From: Paenisporosarcina sp. HGH0030
GTDB lineage: Bacteria > Bacillota > Bacilli > Bacillales_A > Planococcaceae
NCBI RefSeq assembly: GCF_000411295.1
Contig: NZ_KE150423.1
Location: 214,100 to 278,099, forward strand
Direction: 5' to 3'
DNA: 64,000 bases
In this document: piece after piece, positions 40,943-50,644 of the stretch
How the letters are laid out: each line of letters opens with the position of its first letter
Numbering within the stretch: position 1 is the stretch's first letter
Program-made: the position numbers and the translations under genes
Notes under the pieces: model-generated
The model's input: only the letters and a program-made list of their open reading frames with translations
Told to the model about the DNA's origin: nothing
Database searches by the model: none

Positions 40943-42130
40943 TTATTCATCGTCAGAAGAACCAAACATATACGTGCGGTGATGGAATTTCATGCTGAAC
41001 ACCAATCCTAAAGCCAGCATATTCCCCATTAACGAACTACCCCCATAACTGATAAAAGGAAGCGGGATACCCGTTATCGGTAATAGCTGAATGGTCATCC
41101 CGATGTTTTGGAATACGTGGAATGTAATCATGGCAATAATGCCGGCACATACATACGTACTAAATGGATCTTTCAGCGTTAATGTAATTTTGGTCAAGTG
41201 GTAAATCAGCAAGAAAAACAGACTCACGACAATACTTGCGCCAATAAATCCATACTCTTCACCGATTACCGTGAATATAAAATCTGTATGATTTTCAGGA
41301 ACGTATACTTCACGTCCTTGATAGCCTTTACCGGTAATTCCACCAGAGCCGATTGCGGTCATCGCATTAATCAAGTTATAGCCTTCCGATGTTGAATAGG
41401 AATACGGATCAAGCCATGAATAAATACGACCGAACTGATAAGCCTTAAAGCCGAATTTTTCCGAAAGAAAATCCTGCATGAAAACAGCCATCCAGAGTAA
41501 GGAACCTCCGATTAAAGCGGTTCCCGCAAAAATCGGAACAATCAACTTCCATGTGACACCACCCACAATAATCATTGCTGCGGTGATGGCCAAAAATACA
41601 AGTGAAGTACCAAGGTCTGGCTGTTGCATGATGAACAGTAAAGGTATAAGTGCCGTCGCCATGATTTTCCCCAATAGAATTAGGTCTGTTTTCATTGTTT
41701 TTGACACGAAATTTTCATGATGATTACTAATCATGCGTGCCATTGCTAAAATAAAGAACGTTTTCATGAATTCCGACGGTTGAATGCTCCCGATACCCGG
41801 TAAGTGGAACCAACTTTTTGCTCCACCACGTTTTTCAGCGATTTGACCTTCGCCGCCCGGTGCCAAAACAAGGGCAATTAAAATGAGAATCCCAATAGCA
41901 TAAAGAACCCACGACATCTTTTTATATTGTTCGGGTTCGAATAACATAGTGAATCCTATAATCACTGCACCCACGATGTACCATAAAACTTGTCTAGGGA
42001 TGAAATTAATCGGGTATTGACCTGATGATTGTGCAGACGAAATTGCGAACAAACTTACAATGAATAGCAGTAATAATATAAAAGCCAACGTCCAGTCGAA
42101 ACGATCAGCAAATCCTTTGTTATTTTCCAT
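40943..42130 (-). CDS. rodA: SEDS family glycosyltransferase, RodA/FtsW type
   Basis: A 395-aa, ten-helix SEDS protein, which polymerises lipid II into glycan strands with a partner class B PBP. Signatures: GGAKSWFHLPGIGSIQPSEFMK, QQPDLGTSLVF, the catalytic-Asp region RIYSWLDPYSY, and PENHTDFIFTVIGEEYGF, with LPITGIPLPFISYGGSSLMGN near the end. ATG 42130 follows AGGTGA; the 14 extra codons to 42172 lack a ribosome site. The overall form is nearer RodA (elongation) than FtsW. Confidence 0.92.
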   Translation of the reverse strand: MENNKGFADRFDWTLAFILLLLFIVSLFAISSAQSSGQYPINFIPRQVLWYIVGAVIIGFTMLFEPEQYKKMSWVLYAIGILILIALVLAPGGEGQIAEKRGGAKSWFHLPGIGSIQPSEFMKTFFILAMARMISNHHENFVSKTMKTDLILLGKIMATALIPLLFIMQQPDLGTSLVFLAITAAMIIVGGVTWKLIVPIFAGTALIGGSLLWMAVFMQDFLSEKFGFKAYQFGRIYSWLDPYSYSTSEGYNLINAMTAIGSGGITGKGYQGREVYVPENHTDFIFTVIGEEYGFIGASIVVSLFFLLIYHLTKITLTLKDPFSTYVCAGIIAMITFHVFQNIGMTIQLLPITGIPLPFISYGGSSLMGNMLALGLVFSMKFHHRTYMFGSSDDE

Positions 42131-42279
42131 AGTTGTCACCTGAATTTCTAATTTAAAGTTATAACTTATCAATTATACCGTAAAAGATAAGCAAATGCTT
42201 GTGCAGTATGTACTGACGAAGAACATCTTAAAATGTTTCATTCTTCTCAAAGTGAGATTATAATGAAAGGAGGAATGGA

Positions 42280-43035
42280 GTGATGATAATGGTGAAAAAG
42301 GCACGTGATACAGAAGATTACCTTCACCATATTTATATACATATGAACGAGGCTGATCAATTTGTGATCTTCAGCGGTCTTACAATGCAACAATTTGTCC
42401 TAAATGCAGGACCATTGCAACATCTATTGTTACTTAAGCATGAATACGAAGATAGTTCGTTTAACATGCATACCCAGCTGGAATTTGTACCAGATGAAGA
42501 GGTCTTGTCATTTACCAAAGAATTTATGGATAAACCAACTGATTTGAGATGGATTGATTTTGCGGATGAACGCAGACTCAATATGTTAACGCCTCAGGAA
42601 CAAGCAGAACTATTATATATCGGGCATAAAAAAGAACCGATTCGATCACCATTTTATTATCAACTCCAAAATCGTTACGTCTATTTATCCAATGAAGAAG
42701 AGAGTATGACGAAAATTTATTTTCGTGAATTGAATGATTCAATTCATTTGGTCGTTAATATACTAAATCAAGTGGTCCGTGACAAAGAGAGGGGTGCTCC
42801 TTTTTGGCGCAGGAAACAAAAAGAAGGGTACCCTGAACTGACGGTGGACCAATTTATTACACATAAACCTTTGATGAAGGAAGGCGTACTGCTTTCGTTA
42901 TTCAAACTCGAAAAATCAAAAGCAAGCTATGATTTAGAAATCCGTTCTTTGCCAGAATCGGTATTCCCCGATGAAATATGGGACGAATTAACTGCAGTCA
43001 TGAAACAAAATCCGGACGAAACCATCCGATTCTAA
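42280..43035 (+). CDS. Hypothetical protein, about 250 aa
   Basis: A soluble, acidic protein without signal peptide or membrane helix; I do not recognise the family. Landmarks are DTEDYLHHIYIHMNEADQF near the N-terminus, DLRWIDFADERRLNMLTPQE in the middle and the C-terminal SLPESVFPDEIWDELTAVMK. AAAGGAGGA precedes either GTG 42280 or ATG 42283. It stands before ddl-murF and has its own terminator, so a cell-wall role is not implied. Confidence 0.75.
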   Translation: MMIMVKKARDTEDYLHHIYIHMNEADQFVIFSGLTMQQFVLNAGPLQHLLLLKHEYEDSSFNMHTQLEFVPDEEVLSFTKEFMDKPTDLRWIDFADERRLNMLTPQEQAELLYIGHKKEPIRSPFYYQLQNRYVYLSNEEESMTKIYFRELNDSIHLVVNILNQVVRDKERGAPFWRRKQKEGYPELTVDQFITHKPLMKEGVLLSLFKLEKSKASYDLEIRSLPESVFPDEIWDELTAVMKQNPDETIRF

Positions 43036-43038
43036 CTA

Positions 43039-43076
43039 CAATCCCTTGCAAAGATGAGTGCAAGGGATTGTTTTTT
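43039..43076 (+). terminator. Terminator before ddl
   Basis: CAATCCCTTGCA pairs with TGCAAGGGATTG, then TTTTTT. Confidence 0.92.
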
Positions 43077-43144
43077 GATTAGTGTACGTGGGTAAACATG
43101 GTTCATGTTAAAATAACTGTATCCAATATTGTGGAGGTATTAAA

Positions 43145-44230
43145 ATGAAAAAAAGAATAGGTTTATTATACGGTGGGAAATCCGCCGAACATGAAGTATC
43201 TTTATCGACAGCTCGTGCAGTGACACAAGCTTTAAATTTCAATGAATATGATGTGTTTCCAATATACATTACACATGAAGGCGAATGGCGTAAAGGTGCC
43301 CAATTATTGGCGCCGGTAGAAACAATTGAACAATTGCAATTTGATAATACATTCAATCAAGAATTGCCTAATAATATTTCAAGCTTCTTACCGTCTCAAC
43401 AGGAGACAGACGAAAACGCGCTGGACGTGATTTTCCCTCTTTTACATGGACCAAATGGCGAAGATGGAACGGTACAGGGATTGCTTGAAGTATTGAATCT
43501 TCCTTACATCGGTAATGGTGTTCTAGCATCTTCTGCCGGAATGGATAAAGTCATCATGAAACAGCTCTTCGCGATTGCTGGTCTGAAACAAGTACCATTC
43601 GTTCATTTCATCCGTAAAGAATGGCAAAAAAACCAAGAGAATTTGATTGGGAAAATGGAGAAAGAACTAGCTTGGCCAGTTTTCGTTAAACCGGCAAACC
43701 TCGGTTCAAGTGTGGGAATCAGCAAAGCCTCAACTCGTGAAGAGTTAATCGCAGCTGTGGATATGGCATTGAAGTACGATCGCAAAATTATCGTCGAACA
43801 GGGCATTAAAGCACGTGAAATTGAAATGGGTGTACTAGGTAACGATTCGCCGAAATGTTCTGTGCCAGGTGAAATCAAACCGTTGAAAGATTTTTATGAT
43901 TACCAAGCAAAATACAAAGACGGCAACACGGCGATGATAATTCCTGCGGACGTCACTGAAGAAGTGGAAGCTACTTTGCAAGACAACGCAATCAAGGCTT
44001 TTAAAGTATTGGATTGCTCAGGACTAGTGAGAGCTGACTTCTTTGTAACGGATGCAAATGAAGTGCTAATTAATGAAGTGAATACATTACCTGGCTTTAC
44101 GCCATTCAGTATGTTCCCATTGTTATGGCAGCACACAGGCGTGAATTACGCGGAATTAATCGATCAGCTGATTGAGCTTGCGATCGAAAGACATGCCGAA
44201 AAACAACAACTACACTATACAATGGATTGA
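43145..44230 (+). CDS. ddl: D-alanine-D-alanine ligase
   Basis: A 361-aa ATP-grasp ligase forming D-Ala-D-Ala for peptidoglycan. Conserved: [16 protein letters not shown] at the start, [35 protein letters not shown] (ATP lid), REIEMGVLG, and [16 protein letters not shown] with the Mg ligands. GGAGGT precedes the ATG. murF follows after 12 nt, as in B. subtilis, so they form an operon. Confidence 0.97.
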   Translation: MKKRIGLLYGGKSAEHEVSLSTARAVTQALNFNEYDVFPIYITHEGEWRKGAQLLAPVETIEQLQFDNTFNQELPNNISSFLPSQQETDENALDVIFPLLHGPNGEDGTVQGLLEVLNLPYIGNGVLASSAGMDKVIMKQLFAIAGLKQVPFVHFIRKEWQKNQENLIGKMEKELAWPVFVKPANLGSSVGISKASTREELIAAVDMALKYDRKIIVEQGIKAREIEMGVLGNDSPKCSVPGEIKPLKDFYDYQAKYKDGNTAMIIPADVTEEVEATLQDNAIKAFKVLDCSGLVRADFFVTDANEVLINEVNTLPGFTPFSMFPLLWQHTGVNYAELIDQLIELAIERHAEKQQLHYTMD

Positions 44231-44242
44231 GTGTGAATAATT

Positions 44243-45619
44243 TTGAAAAAATCATTACAAACAGTTGCTGGGTGGTTAAACATAAATGACGAAGTAAAAC
44301 CGAATGTCACGGTAAGTGGCGTATCGATCAATACTAAAACCATTCAACCTGGAGATTTATTCATTCCGTTCAAAGGTGAAAAAGTGAATGGTCATCAATA
44401 TGTGACTCAAGCTTTTGAAAAAGGAGCATCAGCAGCTCTTTGGCAGAAGGATGAACCAAATCCTCCACAAAATCTCCCTTTGCTTTTTGTGGAAGACAGT
44501 GAAATAGCGTTGCAGCAAATGGCACGCGCATATCGGAAAGATCATCCGGCAACGTTCATTGGCATTACGGGATCAAATGGGAAAACATCCACTAAAGATT
44601 TGGTGGCGGGTGTACTATCTCCTTATTTCCGTGTCCAAAAAACGGCAGGAAACTTCAACAATAACTTGGGATTACCGATTACGATCTTATCGTTGGATGA
44701 AGACACAGAGTTTGCCATCCTTGAAATGGGTATGAGTGGCTATGGAGAAATTGAGTTCCTTTCAAACTTGGCAAAACCGCATCACGTTGCGATAACCAAC
44801 ATCGGCGAAGCCCATATGCAAGACTTAGGTTCGCGTGAAGGAATTGCCAAAGCGAAGTTTGAAATCATTGCCGGCTTACAAGGTAATGGGTGTCTATTTT
44901 ATGATGGAGACGAACCGCTTTTGAAGCCATTCATTCAAAAGTTCAATGATGAAAATGGATCTTCTACTATTAAAACCATTTCATTCGGGACAAATACGTC
45001 AAATGACATTTCAGCTCAATCGATTCTAGCGACGGAGAATGGCAGTGAGTTTGATGTGACTGGACTTATTGAATCACATTTTATGATTCCGGTTTTAGGA
45101 AAGCATCAAGTCAAAAATGCATTGGTTGCGATATTGATTGCCAAAGAGGCTGGCTTATCAAACGAACAAATTCTGGATTCCTTGAAAAATGTTTCACTTA
45201 CAGACATGCGGATGCAAGTCATTCCTGCCAAGAACGGTTCATTGTTTATCAACGATGCGTATAATGCAGCACCGACTTCAATGAGTGCCGCCATTACCTT
45301 TATTCGTGAAACAACAATTCGTCCTGAAAAGTGGCTGGTTCTTGGGGATATGCTGGAACTAGGTTCTGAAGAACAGGCCTATCATGAAGACTTAGCCAAT
45401 CAGATTAAATCGGAAGATTTTGCTGGTGTCTGCTTATATGGTCCACGCATGAAATGGTTATATGACAAGTTGCAGAAATCGTTCGATGAAAGACATCTAA
45501 TTTGGTCGGAAAAGGATTATGAACCGATTCGCACTATGTTGGAAAGCCATACATCAGCAGATTCCATCACTTTAATAAAAGGATCTCGTGGAATGGCACT
45601 AGAACATGTGATTAATTAA
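44243..45619 (+). CDS. murF: UDP-MurNAc-tripeptide D-Ala-D-Ala ligase MurF
   Basis: A 458-aa Mur ligase that adds the Ddl product to UDP-MurNAc-tripeptide. ATP site: ITGSNGKTSTKDLVAGVL (about residue 110). Other marks: KTAGNFNNNLGLPITIL, EMGMSGYGEIEFLS, NDAYNAAPTSM, and GDMLELG. The start is TTG 44243. It is the second gene of ddl-murF and ends at a terminator. Confidence 0.97.
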   Translation: MKKSLQTVAGWLNINDEVKPNVTVSGVSINTKTIQPGDLFIPFKGEKVNGHQYVTQAFEKGASAALWQKDEPNPPQNLPLLFVEDSEIALQQMARAYRKDHPATFIGITGSNGKTSTKDLVAGVLSPYFRVQKTAGNFNNNLGLPITILSLDEDTEFAILEMGMSGYGEIEFLSNLAKPHHVAITNIGEAHMQDLGSREGIAKAKFEIIAGLQGNGCLFYDGDEPLLKPFIQKFNDENGSSTIKTISFGTNTSNDISAQSILATENGSEFDVTGLIESHFMIPVLGKHQVKNALVAILIAKEAGLSNEQILDSLKNVSLTDMRMQVIPAKNGSLFINDAYNAAPTSMSAAITFIRETTIRPEKWLVLGDMLELGSEEQAYHEDLANQIKSEDFAGVCLYGPRMKWLYDKLQKSFDERHLIWSEKDYEPIRTMLESHTSADSITLIKGSRGMALEHVIN

Positions 45620-45629
45620 TACTTTACTC

Positions 45630-45661
45630 AAAGGAAACTCTGTTAATGGAGTTTCCTTTTT
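45630..45661 (+). terminator. Terminator after murF
   Basis: AAGGAAACTC and GAGTTTCCTTTT form the stem, followed by more T. Confidence 0.85.
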
Positions 45662-45688
45662 GTATGTTCAATATGGTTGGCATGTAGC

Positions 45689-45713
45689 GTTTGAAAAATG
45701 GCGAACTGGGTAT
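45689..45713 (+). promoter_or_regulatory. Sigma-B-type promoter of the carboxylesterase gene
   Basis: GTTTGA, a 13-nt spacer, GGGTAT (11 of 12 match), 52 nt before the ATG. Confidence 0.7.
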
Positions 45714-45765
45714 CACAACTGTATCGAACAAGTCAAAGTTGCGATTCTAAAAGGGGACTGAAAAA

Positions 45766-46485
45766 ATGAAAACCGGTCTATTATGCATTCATGGATTTAC
45801 AGGAGGTCCGTATGAAATTGAGCCTTTTGTGCAAAATATTGAAGAGAAAACGGATTGGATTGTCAAAGTCCCTACGTTGCCTGGACATGGACCTACATTA
45901 TCATTAACAGAGTTGACGGCGGAAAATTGGATGATGGAAGCTGAACAGGCCTTGAGACTATTGCAAAAGCAAGTGGACAGAGTGTTCGTTGTCGGTTTTT
46001 CAATGGGTGGACTGATTGCCCTTTATTTATCTTTGCGCTACAAGATTGACCGTCTCGTTCTTCTCAGTGCATCTGCTAAATACATTAATGGCGTTCAAAT
46101 ATTGGAAGATGTTAAAGATATCGTAGCTGATGTCGTGCAAGGGAATCTTTCAACCAATGCGTTTTACCATTTATACGAATACAAATTAACTCATACGCCA
46201 ATTCGAGCCGCGATTGAGTTTATGCGAGTCGTAAAAATGGTCGAGCCTTATTATGAGTCAGTCACAGTACCGGTATGTATTGTGCAAGGCAAAAAAGATG
46301 GGATTGTCCCATTCACTTCTGTACAATATTTGTACGATCGATTGGGATCAGAAGAGAAAAGCATGGTTACTTCAGAATGCGGCAAGCATCTCATATGCTA
46401 TAGCGAGGATTGCGATGAATGGTTCGATGAAGTGTTAAGTTTTTTGGAAAAGAATGAGAAAACTAATTATTACGACTGTGGTTGA
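45766..46485 (+). CDS. Carboxylesterase, alpha/beta hydrolase
   Basis: A 239-aa hydrolase of the Est30/YvaK type. The oxyanion region is CIHGFTGGPYE, the nucleophile Ser79 lies in VGFSMGG, the acid Asp in QGKKDGIVPF, and the His in ECGKHLICY. The family cleaves short-chain carboxyl and glycerol esters; the natural substrate is unknown. AAAGGGGAC precedes the ATG. A near-consensus sigma-B promoter suggests induction in general stress. A terminator follows at 46546-46583. Confidence 0.9.
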   Translation: MKTGLLCIHGFTGGPYEIEPFVQNIEEKTDWIVKVPTLPGHGPTLSLTELTAENWMMEAEQALRLLQKQVDRVFVVGFSMGGLIALYLSLRYKIDRLVLLSASAKYINGVQILEDVKDIVADVVQGNLSTNAFYHLYEYKLTHTPIRAAIEFMRVVKMVEPYYESVTVPVCIVQGKKDGIVPFTSVQYLYDRLGSEEKSMVTSECGKHLICYSEDCDEWFDEVLSFLEKNEKTNYYDCG

Positions 46486-46545
46486 TTAATTGCATATTGT
46501 CTTTATCCGTGTTAAAGTGATTAGAGCAATGGATACATTTTGTGT

Positions 46546-46583
46546 AAAGACTCTTCGGGTTTTGATGAAGAGCTCTTTTTTTT
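46546..46583 (+). terminator. Terminator after the carboxylesterase gene
   Basis: CTCTTC pairs with GAAGAG, extended by AAAGA/TCTTT, ending in eight T. Confidence 0.8.
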
Positions 46584-46916
46584 GAACATAACGGTTTGTT
46601 CAATTTTTTAGGGTAGGATGTTTAGTTTCAAACATCAAAAATGTGAGCTATCACAATAGCCTCGTTCTCAATAAGAACTTTACAAAGGCTACCAACAGGT
46701 CACAAGAGACAGCGTGATGCATACGCTTTGAACATGCTCCCCACTGATCGAACCGCTCGGCAAAAGACCGGGCTTTCCTTTAAATATAAGTCCCCTCTGA
46801 TAACTCTACAGAGAATTTTAAGTAACGGAAACGTTCCTCGTATAGGCTCGAATTTGCCGCAACTTCATCTGAAAATGTAACCATTTGTCAAATGTAAACA
46901 AAAAGGAGATTAAATT
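46584..46916 (+). other. Long leader region of cshA
   Basis: A 333-nt stretch without a credible gene between the preceding terminator and the cshA start. It is less AT-rich than other gaps and contains several short self-complementary runs. Long structured 5' leaders are usual for cold-induced DEAD-box helicase genes, and that is the likeliest content; I could not name a specific RNA family. Confidence 0.45.
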
Positions 46917-48461
46917 TTGACAAATTTTTCAGAATTAAATATTAGCGAATCAACATTAAAATCCGTAAAACGTATGGGTTTTGAAGAAGCAACACCAATC
47001 CAAGAAGGTACAATCAAATTTGCAATGGAAGGCCGCGATATTATCGGTCAAGCACAAACAGGAACTGGTAAAACAGCAGCGTTTGGTATTCCGTTGGTTG
47101 AAAAGGTTGACCCAAAAAACTCTAACATCCAAGGTTTAATTATTGCACCGACTCGTGAATTGGCGATTCAAGTTTCAGAAGAACTTTACAAAATCGGCCA
47201 AGACAAACGTGTGAAAATTTTATCTGTATATGGTGGACAAGAAATCGGACGTCAAATCCGTGCATTGAAAAATAACCCACATGTAATCGTCGGTACACCT
47301 GGTCGTATTCTTGATCATATTAACCGTCGTACATTGAAACTTGATAACGTTCAAACGCTTATTTTAGACGAAGCGGATGAAATGTTAAACATGGGCTTCA
47401 TTGAAGATATCAACACAATTATGGAAAGTGTTCCAGCAGAACGTCAAACATTGCTGTTCTCGGCTACAATGCCAACACCAATCCGTAAAATTGCTGAGAA
47501 ATTCATGAAAACGCCTGAAGTAGTTAAAATTCAATCAAAAGAAATGACAGTTGAAAACATCGAGCAATTTTTCGTTAAATCGCATGAGCGTGAAAAATTC
47601 GATATCCTTTCTCGTGTTATTAACGTACACCAACCTGAACTTGCAATTATCTTCGGTCGTACAAAACGTCGCGTAGACGAATTGTCACATGCTCTAAGCA
47701 TCCGTGGTTATTTAGCAGAAGGTATTCATGGTGATTTAAGCCAAGCGAAACGTATGTCAGTTCTTCGTCAATTTAAAGAAAACAAAATTGACATCCTTGT
47801 TGCAACAGACGTAGCTGCTCGTGGACTTGATATCTCTGGTGTTACTCACGTTTACAACTATGATATTCCACAAGATCCTGAAAGCTATGTTCACCGTATC
47901 GGTCGTACTGGCCGTGCAGGTAAAAGTGGTGTGGCAGTAACTTTCGTTACTCCACGTGAAATGGGTTACTTACGTATCGTTGAAGAAACAACGAAAAAAC
48001 GTATGTCACCACTTCGTCCACCAAGCTCAGATGAGGCATTAATTGGTCAACAGCGTTTAGCGGTTGAATCATTATCTGAAATTGTAGACAAAAACAATAT
48101 CGGTGATTACCGTTCATTCGCAACGGAATTACTTGAGAAATATGAAGCAGTTGACGTAATCGCTGCTGCATTGAAATCAATGACTCGCGAACCAAGTGAT
48201 ACACCTGTATCAATCTCTGAAGAACGCCCATTGCCAGCTCGTAAAGAGCGCAGCGGTGGTGGCGGACGCAGCGGCGGCGGTGGCTATAAAGGCAACAACC
48301 GTAGCGGTGGAGGCAGATCTTCTTCAGGTTCAGGTCGTAGCTCAGATCGTGGTCCATCTCGCCGTACTGGCGGTCGTGACGGAGCTTCTTCTTCTTCTTC
48401 ACGTGAGGGCTCTTCAAGCCGCGGTGGACGTCCACGTACATCTTCACGTCGTGAAAGCTAA
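46917..48461 (+). CDS. cshA: DEAD-box RNA helicase CshA
   Basis: A 514-aa helicase of the CshA type, which unwinds RNA in ribosome assembly and mRNA decay, especially in the cold. Motifs: Q motif with [30 protein letters not shown] at 151-154, SAT, and [10 protein letters not shown]. The C-terminal tail (about 430-514) is a low-complexity Gly/Ser/Arg region that binds RNA. Its start is TTG 46917 after AAAAGGAG. The place before ydbS matches B. subtilis cshA (ydbR). Confidence 0.96.
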   Translation: MTNFSELNISESTLKSVKRMGFEEATPIQEGTIKFAMEGRDIIGQAQTGTGKTAAFGIPLVEKVDPKNSNIQGLIIAPTRELAIQVSEELYKIGQDKRVKILSVYGGQEIGRQIRALKNNPHVIVGTPGRILDHINRRTLKLDNVQTLILDEADEMLNMGFIEDINTIMESVPAERQTLLFSATMPTPIRKIAEKFMKTPEVVKIQSKEMTVENIEQFFVKSHEREKFDILSRVINVHQPELAIIFGRTKRRVDELSHALSIRGYLAEGIHGDLSQAKRMSVLRQFKENKIDILVATDVAARGLDISGVTHVYNYDIPQDPESYVHRIGRTGRAGKSGVAVTFVTPREMGYLRIVEETTKKRMSPLRPPSSDEALIGQQRLAVESLSEIVDKNNIGDYRSFATELLEKYEAVDVIAAALKSMTREPSDTPVSISEERPLPARKERSGGGGRSGGGGYKGNNRSGGGRSSSGSGRSSDRGPSRRTGGRDGASSSSSREGSSSRGGRPRTSSRRES

Positions 48462-48470
48462 TTAAATTTC

Positions 48471-48505
48471 AAAAACCACAGTCCTTATGGGCTGTGGTTT
48501 TTTTA
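48471..48505 (+). terminator. Terminator after cshA
   Basis: AAAAACCACAG and CTGTGGTTTTT form an 11-bp stem, with further T. Confidence 0.92.
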
Positions 48506-48524
48506 GATTGTGAATGGTTGAAAC

Positions 48525-48554
48525 GCGAATAGAAGGCTTGCAACCGCGAATAGA
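48525..48554. repeat. 21-bp-spaced GCGAATAGA microrepeat, locus 2
   Basis: GCGAATAGA at 48525 and 48546, exactly 21 bp apart, just after the cshA terminator; the same motif and spacing as at 7665-7694. Confidence 0.6.
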
Positions 48555-48596
48555 CAACCCAGAACTGATAATACATCTCTACCAGTATCTTTTTTA

Positions 48597-48622
48597 TGAA
48601 ACGTTTTTACTGTAGAATCGTA
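48597..48622 (+). promoter_or_regulatory. Sigma-W-type (ECF) promoter of ydbST
   Basis: TGAAAC, exactly 16 nt, CGTA: a full match to the Bacillus sigma-W consensus, 26 nt before the ydbS start. B. subtilis ydbST is a known sigma-W operon. Confidence 0.8.
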
Positions 48623-48647
48623 TGCATAGTAGAAAGTAGGTGTTCAC

Positions 48648-49127
48648 ATGAGAAATGAACCAATTAATCAGATCTCACCAAAAGGATTAAAGGTATGGAG
48701 ATTGTACGGCTTGATGCATTCCGCCATTATATGGTTATTGGCAATAGGTGCCGGAGTCTTAAATTGGTGGTTGGAAGGGCCATGGTGGGTATGGGTTATT
48801 TGTGTAGTGCTTCCTATACTATATACATACATATTTGTTTATTTTTTTCCTAAATTACGATGGCTTCGTTGGAGATATGAAGTTAGGGAACAGGAAATTG
48901 AACTTCAGCACGGACTCTTTGTCATCAAGCGGACACTAGTGCCAATGGTTCGGGTCCAGCATGTAGATACGGAACAAGGACCCATTTTACGCAAATATGA
49001 TTTAGCTTCTATTACAATCTCGACTGCTGCAACAAATCATACGATTCCGGCACTTATTACAAGTGAAGCGGACGAAATGAGAATTCGCATATCGACACTT
49101 GCAAGGGTGGCGGAAGATGATGTCTAA
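48648..49127 (+). CDS. ydbS: PH-domain membrane protein YdbS
   Basis: A 159-aa protein with two membrane helices (about 24-45 and 50-72) and a bacterial PH domain (bPH2/DUF304): WRYEVREQEIELQHGLFVIKRTLVPMVRVQHVDTEQGP is the landmark at about 78-115. With YdbT it belongs, in B. subtilis, to the sigma-W antimicrobial-defence regulon. A sigma-W-type promoter precedes it. Its 3' end overlaps the ydbT start. Confidence 0.92.
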   Translation: MRNEPINQISPKGLKVWRLYGLMHSAIIWLLAIGAGVLNWWLEGPWWVWVICVVLPILYTYIFVYFFPKLRWLRWRYEVREQEIELQHGLFVIKRTLVPMVRVQHVDTEQGPILRKYDLASITISTAATNHTIPALITSEADEMRIRISTLARVAEDDV

Positions 49128-50637
49128 CGAACGTTTTAAACTCCATCCAATTTCAGCAGTGGTAAATTTCATTAAAGGCTTAAAGGATTTAATTTTACCG
49201 TTTGTCTTCATTTTTGTTGTAAATGGATTTCAAGGCGATTCCTCGGGAGGCGGCCATTGGACGGATTTTGTTCCTTATATTGTGGGGTTTTTGGTACTGG
49301 CGTTCATTTTGGGTAGTGGAATCATCAAGTGGAAACGTTTTGTTTACTGGTTTGAAGAGGATGAATTACGGATTGAATATGGATTGTTTGTAAAGAAAAA
49401 ACGCTATATTCCTTTTGAACGTATTCAAAGCTTGAACTATACCGAAAGTATTTTACATCGACCTTTCAAACTTGTAAAAGTAACGATTGAGACCGCTGGT
49501 TCAGGATCTGCAAAAGAAGCAGAAGCAGAACTTACAGCCATCACCAGAGATAATGCAAAGCGGATCGAAACAGAATTGGCGAATGCAAAAAAACGTAAAA
49601 CGTCTTTAACGAAAGCTGAAGTAACATTAACGGAAGATCAAAACCATGAATCGGACTTAGATTCTGCTGTTCCAATTTATAAAATGTCCATGAAGGATTT
49701 AATCATTCTGGCCACTACATCTGGAGGGATTGGTGTCGTATTCTCTGGGTTAGCTGTGTTCATGTCCCAGTTTTCGGATATCATTCCGTACAAGGAGATT
49801 TACGATGAGTTCGTTGTATTTCTGAAATTCGGCTTTTTCATTGTGGCAATTAGTATTTTTATGGTTTTATTGTTCGCATGGTTAATTTCCGTCATTCTGA
49901 CGACTTTAAATTACTACCAATTTACGATTGTCCAGGAAAACGACCAGATTGTTTTAACTCGTGGTTTGCTGGAGAAGAAAAAAGTATCCATTCCAATTGG
50001 GCGTGTTCAAGGGATTCGTATTGTCGAGAATCCATTGCGCCAATTATTCGGCTATTGTACGGTTATTGTTGAAAGTGCGGGGGGTTCCCTAGAGGAACAA
50101 GATAAAAACATAAAACTATTCCCACTTGTTAAAAAAAGTGTAATCAAACAACCGTTAAATCAATTGTTCGTAGATTTCGACTTTGAACCTGAATGGACAT
50201 CTTCTCCAAAACAGGCTAAATCATTTTATTATCGTCTTGACTTCTTATGGATGATTCCCGTGATGGTTGCGGTCAGTTATTTTTACTATCCATATGGATT
50301 ATTGTCATTATTCCTGTTTCCGATTGTGATCCTATTGGCTCTATGGCAACATCATTCTGCTGCATTTGCACTTAATCGTAACCAGTTATCTTTGCGATAC
50401 AGAGGGATTAGTAAATACACGTTCTTCATCGAAAAGAAAAGAATGCAATCTCTTCAAATGAAACAAAGTCCTTTCCAAAAAAGAAAAAAGCTCGCTTCCA
50501 TTCAAACCACAATCAAGTCGGGAATGCTTGGAACAACTGCTAAAGTGGATCATTTAAACGTAATAGATATTGAGGAAGTCATGACTTGGTACGAACCTTC
50601 CAAGTATGAAGCGATAGAAAAAGGACAGCCACAATAA
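49117..50637 (+). CDS. ydbT: PH-domain membrane protein YdbT
   Basis: A 506-aa protein with three bPH2/DUF304 repeats, each next to a membrane helix pair: RIEYGLFVKKKRYIPFERIQ, VLTRGLLEKKKVSIPIGRVQGIRIVENPLRQLFGY and SLRYRGISKYTFFIEKKRMQSLQM. The ATG at 49117 (or 49120) lies inside the last codons of ydbS, after AAGGGTGG; the open frame back to TTG 49099 is not needed. It is coupled to ydbS and shares its sigma-W promoter. A role in resistance to bacteriocins is inferred from B. subtilis. Confidence 0.92.
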   Translation: MMSNERFKLHPISAVVNFIKGLKDLILPFVFIFVVNGFQGDSSGGGHWTDFVPYIVGFLVLAFILGSGIIKWKRFVYWFEEDELRIEYGLFVKKKRYIPFERIQSLNYTESILHRPFKLVKVTIETAGSGSAKEAEAELTAITRDNAKRIETELANAKKRKTSLTKAEVTLTEDQNHESDLDSAVPIYKMSMKDLIILATTSGGIGVVFSGLAVFMSQFSDIIPYKEIYDEFVVFLKFGFFIVAISIFMVLLFAWLISVILTTLNYYQFTIVQENDQIVLTRGLLEKKKVSIPIGRVQGIRIVENPLRQLFGYCTVIVESAGGSLEEQDKNIKLFPLVKKSVIKQPLNQLFVDFDFEPEWTSSPKQAKSFYYRLDFLWMIPVMVAVSYFYYPYGLLSLFLFPIVILLALWQHHSAAFALNRNQLSLRYRGISKYTFFIEKKRMQSLQMKQSPFQKRKKLASIQTTIKSGMLGTTAKVDHLNVIDIEEVMTWYEPSKYEAIEKGQPQ

Positions 50638-50644
50638 GGCTGTC

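Noticed and set aside
43145..45619. Horizontal transfer of ddl-murF
   Set aside because: Order and sequence are those of ordinary Bacillales chromosomes and base composition is like that of the neighbours.
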